A stretch of 25,672 bases of DNA from a virus. Location of the stretch: positions 1-25,672 of IMG/VR virus record IMGVR_UViG_3300009154_000245; one strand, 5' to 3'. Made by a program: the position numbers and the translations under genes. The notes beneath the pieces were generated by a model. That model saw only the letters and a program-made list of their open reading frames with translations. It was not told where the DNA came from and did not search any database. Positions 20,375 to 25,672 of this stretch are shown piece by piece (position 1 is the stretch's first letter; every line of letters starts with the position of its first letter).

Positions 20375-21328
20375 ATTAAATGTTATTGTGCCTGATGATG
20401 TAAAACTATATACTTTGTCTGTTCCAACTGTAGTAACAGTTACCCCTCCGGTAGTTATAGGTATAGGCGCTGTAGATAATGCACGAACTATTACAACACC
20501 ACTTCCTCCGTTTCCTCCATTGCCGCCTGATCCACCGCCCCCTCCTCCACCACTATTAGCTGTACCTCCGGACCCGCTACCCGAAGACCCGTCACCCGGA
20601 CTAGCTCCATTACCACCACCGCCTACTCCTCCACCACCGCCGTTTCGACCTTCACCTTTTCCACCCCCTCCCCCTCCTGCATAAGCTACAGAAACACCAG
20701 AAATAGATGAAGAAGCACCTGCTCCACCACTACCGCCAGTAACGTTATCACTTGATCCTCCTACTGCTGCAGCGCCGCCGCCCCCTCCACCTGGACGTGC
20801 CCCTCCTCCACCATTATATCCTTGTACGGGTGAAGTAGCAGGCGTATTACCTGCCCCACCAGCCGTTAGCCCTTGGCCCCCTCCTCCACCTGAACCACCT
20901 ATTCCTCCTGCAGTACTAACTTTTCCCCCACCTCCTCCTCCTGTACTAGTATAACTAAAAGCTGAAGAGTCTCCTCCATTTGAACCGGATGAACTTGAGC
21001 TACCACCGATACCACCTGCACCACCATTTCCTACAGTTATTGTATAAGTTGTACCTAAATTTAATTGTATTTGTGAGATGTACCTAAAACCACCTGCTCC
21101 TCCTCCGCCTCCTCCTGCATAGGCCCCAAGCCTAGCAGCTGCTCCTCCACCTCCTCCACCTCCTCCACCAACTATTAATACATCAACTAAAGGATCGGCT
21201 GCATAAAACTTAGTCCATACACCTGCTTTGTTGATCCAACCTGATTTTACAGCTTTCCATGCACCATCATAAACACTAAGCTTTTTTACTGTCTTCCAAG
21301 TACCATTATCATTTACGGAAAATGCCAT
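20372..21328 (-). CDS. Glycine-rich fibre-tip protein, MAFSV module
   Basis: 318 aa. The same first 44 residues as the gene at 19461, nearly identical also in DNA, but the rest is a different glycine-rich domain: VLIVGGGGGGGGGAAARLGA..., long runs of G with A/S/N, closing with GSGVVIVRALS and a small strand domain (VTVTTVGTDKVYSFTSSGTI). Only a poor late-like box precedes it (AATGAAAATG), so it may be read from upstream. Confidence 0.85.
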   Translation of the reverse strand: MAFSVNDNGTWKTVKKLSVYDGAWKAVKSGWINKAGVWTKFYAADPLVDVLIVGGGGGGGGGAAARLGAYAGGGGGGAGGFRYISQIQLNLGTTYTITVGNGGAGGIGGSSSSSGSNGGDSSAFSYTSTGGGGGGKVSTAGGIGGSGGGGGQGLTAGGAGNTPATSPVQGYNGGGGARPGGGGGGAAAVGGSSDNVTGGSGGAGASSSISGVSVAYAGGGGGGKGEGRNGGGGGVGGGGNGASPGDGSSGSGSGGTANSGGGGGGGSGGNGGNGGSGVVIVRALSTAPIPITTGGVTVTTVGTDKVYSFTSSGTITFN

Positions 21329-21340
21329 AAAGCATTTTCA

Positions 21341-21571
21341 TTAAACCTGGTACCATATATCACCGCTAGAACCACCCGTAGGTGTACTTGTAGAAATTGT
21401 TCTAGCACCTGCAGCGTTTGTTCCAATAGAAGGCTTTCCAGTTACTGAATTCCATGCTACAGGAAGATTAGTAATAGTTGATTTGTATGTGGTTGTACCA
21501 TCGGAATAAGGAACAACACCGGTACCCACGGGTGTACCTGCATCTAGATCTGAAATTGCTACGTCGGCCAT
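21341..21571 (-). CDS. Short MADV-module fibre protein (76 aa)
   Basis: MADV module (MADVAISDLDAGTPVGTGVV ... TTTYKSTITN) followed almost directly by WNSVTGKPSIGTNAAGARTI and the ending GGSSGDIWYQV, a closing motif commonly seen in phage fibre proteins. Minimal version of the modular fibres; it may be a small subunit or a remnant after loss of the central domain. Confidence 0.75.
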   Translation of the reverse strand: MADVAISDLDAGTPVGTGVVPYSDGTTTYKSTITNLPVAWNSVTGKPSIGTNAAGARTISTSTPTGGSSGDIWYQV

Positions 21572-21578
21572 ATAATAA

Positions 21579-21584
21579 TATTTA
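21579..21584 (-). promoter_or_regulatory. Late promoter (T4-like)
   Basis: TAAATA-N7-ATG. Confidence 0.6.
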
Positions 21585-21604
21585 TTCTTTTAATAATATT
21601 TTTT

Positions 21605-22369
21605 TTAACTTATACTACCGTATGTCGTACCTTGTGGAGACCAAGTAACGGTTTTATTATTTAGAACAACGGCGTTACCACCTGCGCCTTGTGAGCATAC
21701 ATATCCGAAAGCACCTGGACCTCCATTTCCACCTCGGGGAGAACCAGCACTCCCTAAAGCACCGCCTGTACCACCAATACCATCCACACAATCCCAAGGC
21801 CAAGCACAATATTTCCAGTACCCCCCAGCTGTTGCATTATATAGTTGACCATTTACCAAGCCAGCACCAGTACCACCCCGAGCATCTCCTCTGCCGCCTG
21901 ATGCACCGATTGAACCTCCCCCTCCTCCGCCACCAGCAATTATACCATTATTGATAATCAAAACATTATTACTCAAAGAAATCGCGGCTCCTCCCGCTGT
22001 ACAAGCACCCCCACCTGCTCCTGCAACATACACGCCCGCTGCAATGTTAATAACTATTTCACTTCCAGTAGACCATGTACCAGTAACGAGTGACGGTATA
22101 CCTGAGCTTGTACTACCTATATTACCATTTATATTAAAAATAACCGATACAGCATCGCTAGAACTGTCTCCTGTTTGATTGGTATAAAGTGTTCGTAGAT
22201 TGATGTTGTTTTGCGATGTTACATTTACTGTAGTTGTACCGCTATAAAATTTAGTCCAAATACCATTCTTGTTAATCCATCCCGATTTTACTGCTTTCCA
22301 TGTACCATCATTAACACTAAGCTTTTTTACTGTTTTCCATGTACCATTGTCATTAACTGAAAATGCCAT
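21605..22369 (-). CDS. Glycine-rich fibre-tip protein, MAFSV module
   Basis: 254 aa; start MAFSVNDNGTWKTVKKLSVN at 22369, where a late box lies 5 nt upstream (the frame extends 15 codons further into the tRNA region). MAFSV module 1-44, the NNINLRTLYTNQTGD strand domain shared with the gene at 19461, then a glycine-rich tip with Trp/Cys segments (GGYWKYCAWPWDCVDGIGG). Probable receptor-binding variant. Confidence 0.85.
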   Translation of the reverse strand: MAFSVNDNGTWKTVKKLSVNDGTWKAVKSGWINKNGIWTKFYSGTTTVNVTSQNNINLRTLYTNQTGDSSSDAVSVIFNINGNIGSTSSGIPSLVTGTWSTGSEIVINIAAGVYVAGAGGGACTAGGAAISLSNNVLIINNGIIAGGGGGGGSIGASGGRGDARGGTGAGLVNGQLYNATAGGYWKYCAWPWDCVDGIGGTGGALGSAGSPRGGNGGPGAFGYVCSQGAGGNAVVLNNKTVTWSPQGTTYGSIS

Positions 22370-22374
22370 ACATA

Positions 22375-22380
22375 TATTTA
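22375..22380 (-). promoter_or_regulatory. Late promoter (T4-like)
   Basis: TAAATA-TATGT-ATG, lying between the fibre array and the tRNA-Tyr gene. Confidence 0.75.
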
Positions 22381-22390
22381 TTAAAATATT

Positions 22391-22473
22391 TGGGCAGAAG
22401 TGGATTCGAACCACTGAAGGCGTAAGCCAGAAGATTTACAGTCTTCCCCGTTTGGCCACTTCGGTATCTGCCC
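22391..22473 (-). tRNA. tRNA-Tyr(GTA)
   Basis: 83 nt with 7-bp acceptor GGGCAGA/TCTGCCC, anticodon loop CTGTAAA, long variable arm as expected for Tyr, T-loop TTCGAAT, discriminator A. CCA not encoded. Confidence 0.95.
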
Positions 22474-22475
22474 AT

Positions 22476-22547
22476 CTGTTCGGGTAGGGATCGAACCTAC
22501 GACCAATGCATTAACAGTGCACCGCTCTACCGCTGAGCTACCGAACA
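22476..22547 (-). tRNA. tRNA-Asn(GTT)
   Basis: 72 nt, acceptor TGTTCGG/CCGAACA, anticodon loop CTGTTAA, T-loop TTCGATC, discriminator G as usual for Asn. CCA not encoded. Confidence 0.93.
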
Positions 22548-22552
22548 AAACT

Positions 22553-22640
22553 CGGACAGAGTAGGATTCGAACCCACGGTACCGTTTAAGGCACTTCTGA
22601 TTTCAAGTCAGATGCAATAGACCAACTCTGCCATCTGTCC
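22553..22640 (-). tRNA. tRNA-Ser(TGA)
   Basis: 88 nt, acceptor GGACAGA/TCTGTCC, anticodon loop CTTGAAA, long variable arm, discriminator G, all standard for Ser. Confidence 0.95.
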
Positions 22641-22655
22641 AACATATTATATATC

Positions 22656-22731
22656 CTGCACCTGGTTGGATTCAAACCAACGCTCTATTGATTAGAAATC
22701 AATTGCTTTATTCAACTAAGCTACAGGTGCA
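22656..22731 (-). tRNA. tRNA-Arg(TCT)
   Basis: 76 nt, acceptor TGCACCT/AGGTGCA, anticodon loop TTCTAAT-type reading AGA, T-loop TTTGAAT, discriminator G. AGA is favoured in AT-rich phage genes. Confidence 0.92.
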
Positions 22732-22741
22732 GTAAGATTGG

Positions 22742-22832
22742 TACCTCCGATAGGATTTGAACCTATATTGCGCTCACATCTAGAGCTTCACGAGTATAAA
22801 TCGTGGGTCTTAACCAGTTAGACGACGGAGGC
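22742..22832 (-). tRNA. tRNA with anticodon TAT (Ile) and long variable arm
   Basis: 91 nt. Acceptor GCCTCCG/CGGAGGT, D-stem GTCT/AGAC, anticodon stem CACGA/TCGTG with loop TTTATAC, T-stem ATAGG/CCTAT. The anticodon reads UAU (AUA codon, Ile). The variable region is 22 nt with a GCTC/GAGC stem, which is class II (Leu/Ser/Tyr) architecture and unexpected for Ile. CCA is encoded (22739-22741). Confidence 0.8.
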
Positions 22833-22864
22833 ATAAACCTCCTATCGTATTCGAATAACCCAAT

Positions 22865-22990
22865 TCACGGACATCCTGCCACATAGGGGCGGTTATGGTT
22901 ATTATAATCATCAGCTTTTGAGCCACAAACCCTACTAATAACTATAAAGATTAAAATTGCAATTGTCCAAATAATAATAGTAGGTCTCAT
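22865..22990 (-). CDS. Small membrane protein (41 aa)
   Basis: MRPTIIIWTIAILIFIVISR followed by a polar tail (VCGSKADDYNNHNRPYVAGC). One N-terminal membrane segment. Its ATG directly follows the upstream stop (TAAATG), as in other coupled pairs here. Confidence 0.6.
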   Translation of the reverse strand: MRPTIIIWTIAILIFIVISRVCGSKADDYNNHNRPYVAGCP

Positions 22991-23281
22991 TTATTTTACC
23001 TCGTTAATATCATCATCTAATAACCCCATGATATCAATGCCATGTTTATCATCGAAGTAAGTGCGAACCTGCTTTACTACAGCATCATAGTCCTTCTTAT
23101 TCCTCTTGTAACGCATATCAAGCTCAAGAAAGCGCTTGGTAACTTTATCATAAGCATCAGCATCGAATTCTTTTTGATTTAAAGTCTTGATCTCTCTAGC
23201 TATTTTCTCTGATTCTCTAACAATCCATTCATAGCTAGAATTATGAAACTCAATCTGTTCTAAAAGATAATCAACTTCCAT
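22991..23281 (-). CDS. Coiled-coil hypothetical protein (96 aa)
   Basis: MEVDYLLEQIEFHNSSYEWI..., a nearly continuous charged helix pattern (about 1-80) ending in an acidic tail (LLDDDINEVK). Early promoter with 6-nt spacing. No family recognised. It lies between the tRNA cluster and tRNA-Leu. Confidence 0.75.
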   Translation of the reverse strand: MEVDYLLEQIEFHNSSYEWIVRESEKIAREIKTLNQKEFDADAYDKVTKRFLELDMRYKRNKKDYDAVVKQVRTYFDDKHGIDIMGLLDDDINEVK

Positions 23282-23287
23282 ATTGTT

Positions 23288-23315
23288 AGTATAAAGGTAT
23301 TTTAAATTAGTGCAA
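23288..23315 (-). promoter_or_regulatory. Early sigma70-like promoter
   Basis: TTGCAC-N16-TATACT-N6-ATG. Confidence 0.75.
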
Positions 23316-23320
23316 GCACT

Positions 23321-23393
23321 TCGCCTAGGTCAGACTCGAACTGACACTTGAACGATTTTAAGTCGTTTTTCTCTGCCATTGGAATACTAGGCG
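23321..23393 (-). tRNA. tRNA-Leu(TAA) with short variable loop
   Basis: 73 nt. Acceptor CGCCTAG/CTAGGCG, anticodon stem AACGA/TCGTT with loop CTTAAAA, T-arm GTCAG-TTCGAGT-CTGAC, discriminator A. The loop is that of a UUA-reading Leu tRNA, but the variable region is only 5 nt (CAAGT) where bacterial tRNA-Leu normally has a long arm, and the D-stem is only 3 bp. Confidence 0.85.
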
Positions 23394-23401
23394 AATACAT
23401 A

Positions 23402-23554
23402 TCAAGGATATCGATAGATCTTCTTACCTTTTTTGATAATGTAGTTCCGAATCTCTTTGCCTTCTTTAGTAGCCCAATTGACTACTTCATCATAGTTATC
23501 TTTAAACTTCTTACTAAAACAATTTCTTGGCTTATCACCTTTTCCAGCGCTCAT
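23402..23554 (-). CDS. Small basic phage protein (50 aa)
   Basis: Start MSAGKGDKPRNCFSKKFKDN at 23554, fixed by an early promoter 6 nt upstream; the long upstream extension is excluded. The M(S/T).GKGD.PR....F..N(W/Y)D opening is a familiar short-protein motif in many phages, function unknown. The remainder is basic and helical. Confidence 0.75.
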   Translation of the reverse strand: MSAGKGDKPRNCFSKKFKDNYDEVVNWATKEGKEIRNYIIKKGKKIYRYP

Positions 23555-23560
23555 ACATAT

Positions 23561-23589
23561 AGAATAGACTATATCGTAAAGAAAATCAA
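23561..23589 (-). promoter_or_regulatory. Early sigma70-like promoter
   Basis: TTGATT-N17-TATTCT-N6-ATG, back-to-back with the late box at 23590 on the other strand. Confidence 0.75.
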
Positions 23590-23595
23590 TAAATA
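23590..23595 (+). promoter_or_regulatory. Late promoter (T4-like)
   Basis: TAAATA-N7-ATG ahead of the long fibre gene. Confidence 0.6.
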
Positions 23596-23602
23596 TTAAG
23601 AG

Positions 23603-25672
23603 ATGAATTATATCACTTATACAGACAATCTGACAACATTTGTATATGTTAAAGGTTATAATTTTAAATGGACACAATACGTTCTTTTAAGTACTACAAG
23701 CGATAATACTTTCTATACAGCTTCTGCTTTTAATCCTTTCTCTTCATATCCAAGGCTTTCTGCTATATTTCCGGAGTTTAACGGTTTTGTTTACACCAAC
23801 TATGAAGTTGTTGATGATAATCAGCTCAAAGTTAATTTAGCCAGTATTTCTGGAGCAGGTAAGTACGATATCATTACGTTGAATGGTGCGGGGTATGTTA
23901 AGTTATCTGATAAAGGGTATCTTGTTAATTCTATTTCTCAGGTTACCCATACCCCTACACCTACATATACACCAACGAATACGCCTACACAAACAGTTAC
24001 ACCTTCTGTAACGCCAACTTTCACCCCTACGCCTTCTAATACACCATCACAGACGCCAACTAATACACAGACACCTACCAACACGCCAACACCTTCTTTA
24101 ACAAAAACGAATACACCAACACCTACTCCAACCTCAACAACGCCATCTGCATGTCTTAACAACTGGTCACTTGTAAACTTTAGTGGAACTACATTTAGGA
24201 ATGGTGATGCAATTCCTCAGATTACAGATCAGGAAGAATGGAATACTGCTACAGGTCCAGGTTGGTGTTATTATGATAATGACCCTACAAATGGTGCTAT
24301 TTATGGCAAACTATACAATAGGTATGCTGTGACTGATGTGAGAGGATTGGCTCCAGAAGGCTACCATGTGCCATCTCTAGCAGAATGGGAAGATTTAATT
24401 ATATGCTTAGGAGGCTCAGATGCAGGGGGCGGTATATGGCCTGTTGCAGGTGCCAAGATGAAGACCACTGGCACAATTCAAGATAATGACGGATTATGGA
24501 ATTCGCCTAATGTAGCTACAAATGAAAGTGGATTTTCAGTAGTACCAGCTGGTTGCAGAACTGGAGGATTTATAAATTTACATTCAAGAGGCAGCTTCTG
24601 GGTTAATGATAGTGATACCTGTATTAATTTTAATAATGGTGCCTCATATATTTACATTGGTGGTGATAGTACAACAGTTGGTTATTCTGTACGGTTAAAA
24701 CAAGGTGAAATACCAATTCCTACACCTACAATGACACATACTGTAACACCCACTCCAACCGTTACCATAACACCTACAACACCATATGTATATAATTATA
24801 TTACTGATAATAATGAAGTTATAACTATTTCAAATCCTGAAATTGCAAATTTTATTATTGTAACGACAACTGTTGAGACATTTAGTGCCTCTCTCGACTT
24901 ACAGGTGCTAGGCTTTACTAATTATTTTGATATCGGTAATTTTTCTAACTGTAGTCTAGCTTTTAATTACGGAAGCGGACTATCAGCTAATAAACAAGAA
25001 ATTTTTGTAACTGAGAACGCTACTATTTCTAGCAATTTAGGTAACTTGTATACAATTTATTATACAAATACAGGTTCTCTCATATTAGGAATTGCTGCAA
25101 GTGGTGTATATGTACCTCCTATCACAAGTTACCCTCCGCCCTCGAATACACCAACACCTACAGTAACCCAAACACCGACGCTTACCTTAACTAATACACC
25201 TACTCCTACTCCGACAATAACACTAACACCTACAGTAACCCAAACATCAACACCAACACCTACACGTACTCCACCTAATACACCTTTACAGACATCAACA
25301 CCGACCCCAACACTATCGGCTATAGCAGTAACATCTACACCAACACGTACTCCACCTAATACACCTTTACAGACATCAACCCCAACCCCAACACTATCGG
25401 CTATAGCAGTAACATCTACACCAACACGTACTCCACCTAATACACCTTTACAGACATCAACACCGACGCCATCTATTACACCTACAACAACGCCATCTAT
25501 TACGCAAACAATAACACAAACACCAACACTATCGGCTATAGCAGTAACATCTACACCAACGCCATCTATTACACCTACAATAACGCCATCTATTACACCT
25601 ACAACAACGCCATCTATTACGCAAACAATAACACCAACAAAGTCACCAACACCGACAATATCGGCTTCTCCA
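23603..25672 (+). CDS. Long Thr/Pro-rich fibre protein with FISUMP domain, truncated by window edge
   Basis: Open for 690 codons to the right edge. Residues 1-112: strand-rich head ([20 protein letters not shown]). About 113-182: Thr/Pro linker ([19 protein letters not shown]). About 184-368: Fib_succ_major (FISUMP) domain, recognised from [39 protein letters not shown] and the later [12 protein letters not shown] and YSVRLKQGE segments. About 370-396: second Thr/Pro linker. About 397-510: another strand domain. About 511 to the edge: Thr/Pro repeats containing a perfect 27-residue tandem unit. Such Thr/Pro stalks space globular domains, so this is probably a long fibre or surface adhesin. 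A 3' end lies outside. Confidence 0.85.
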   Translation, partial: MNYITYTDNLTTFVYVKGYNFKWTQYVLLSTTSDNTFYTASAFNPFSSYPRLSAIFPEFNGFVYTNYEVVDDNQLKVNLASISGAGKYDIITLNGAGYVKLSDKGYLVNSISQVTHTPTPTYTPTNTPTQTVTPSVTPTFTPTPSNTPSQTPTNTQTPTNTPTPSLTKTNTPTPTPTSTTPSACLNNWSLVNFSGTTFRNGDAIPQITDQEEWNTATGPGWCYYDNDPTNGAIYGKLYNRYAVTDVRGLAPEGYHVPSLAEWEDLIICLGGSDAGGGIWPVAGAKMKTTGTIQDNDGLWNSPNVATNESGFSVVPAGCRTGGFINLHSRGSFWVNDSDTCINFNNGASYIYIGGDSTTVGYSVRLKQGEIPIPTPTMTHTVTPTPTVTITPTTPYVYNYITDNNEVITISNPEIANFIIVTTTVETFSASLDLQVLGFTNYFDIGNFSNCSLAFNYGSGLSANKQEIFVTENATISSNLGNLYTIYYTNTGSLILGIAASGVYVPPITSYPPPSNTPTPTVTQTPTLTLTNTPTPTPTITLTPTVTQTSTPTPTRTPPNTPLQTSTPTPTLSAIAVTSTPTRTPPNTPLQTSTPTPTLSAIAVTSTPTRTPPNTPLQTSTPTPSITPTTTPSITQTITQTPTLSAIAVTSTPTPSITPTITPSITPTTTPSITQTITPTKSPTPTISASP
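25262..25504 (+). repeat. 81-bp tandem repeat, about three units
   Basis: Near-identical 81-bp units start at 25262, 25343 and 25424, each beginning ACACGTACTCCACCTAATAC. The third diverges after about half, and its second half (CACTATCGGCTATAGCAGTA) reappears near 25528. It keeps frame (27 codons) in the Thr/Pro stalk of the fibre gene. Confidence 0.9.

Noticed and set aside
20388-20684. Proline-rich plus-strand ORF and other long ORFs opposite the glycine-rich genes
   Set aside because: Poly-Pro is the antisense shadow of poly-Gly (GGN) codons; no promoter box precedes it.
23938-24162. Minus-strand ORF rich in VGV repeats
   Set aside because: Antisense shadow of the Thr/Pro linker of the fibre gene.
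25262-25672. CRISPR-like repetitive array
   Set aside because: The repeats are in frame, contiguous, Thr/Pro-coding, without unique spacers or a leader.

Overview
The window is part of an AT-rich tailed double-stranded DNA phage genome. The evidence is several tail-collar and glycine-rich adhesin-type fibre proteins, a six-tRNA group, very dense small genes with ATGA or TAATG overlaps, T4-like late-promoter motifs (TAAATA) in front of structural genes, and several gene types that look familiar from marine myoviruses. The host does not look cyanobacterial. A PEP-CTERM-type exported protein and a prepilin-like protein with a C-terminal FLDGHV motif are typical of Verrucomicrobiota/Planctomycetota-like bacteria, so a host of that kind is my inference.

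Layout. 1-5.5 kb: small genes on the minus strand in short early units, with a cytidylyltransferase-like enzyme and a nuclease that appears to carry two PD-(D/E)XK domains. 5.5-7.7 kb: two tail-collar proteins, separated by a roughly 400-nt candidate structured RNA with its own sigma70-like promoter and terminator. 7.7-11.3 kb: small membrane or hypothetical proteins, an AbrB-like protein and a lipoprotein. 11.4-14.9 kb: a minus-strand block with a jelly-roll-like fibre, a ferredoxin-dependent bilin reductase, a heme oxygenase, a small unknown, a prepilin-like protein and a PEP-CTERM protein. 15.0-15.9 kb: plus-strand exported protein, basic peptide and a signal peptidase with a Ser-His (ER/SipW-type) active site. 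16-18.4 kb: structural or hypothetical genes and one GC-richer monocistronic early gene. 18.5-22.4 kb: an array of glycine-rich fibre-tip proteins that share an N-terminal module. 22.4-23.4 kb: six tRNAs and small early genes. 23.6 kb to the right edge: a long Thr/Pro-rich fibre protein with a FISUMP domain, running off the window.

The most striking property is regulatory. Nearly every transcription-unit head starts at a fixed, very short distance from a promoter. Late type is TAAATA-N5-ATG (19 cases with exactly 5 nt, on both strands). Early type is TTGnnn-N16/17-TATAAT-like-N6-ATG (ten cases with exactly 6 nt). With standard promoter geometry both place the transcription start on, or next to, the A of the start codon, so the phage appears to use leaderless mRNAs in both expression phases, and I see no Shine-Dalgarno sequences. 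I used this spacing to correct many start codons.

Functionally the region combines host recognition (fibres), envelope modification (PEP-CTERM protein, prepilin, signal peptidase, lipoprotein), heme-to-bilin conversion (heme oxygenase plus bilin reductase, behind a late-type promoter) and translation support (tRNAs).
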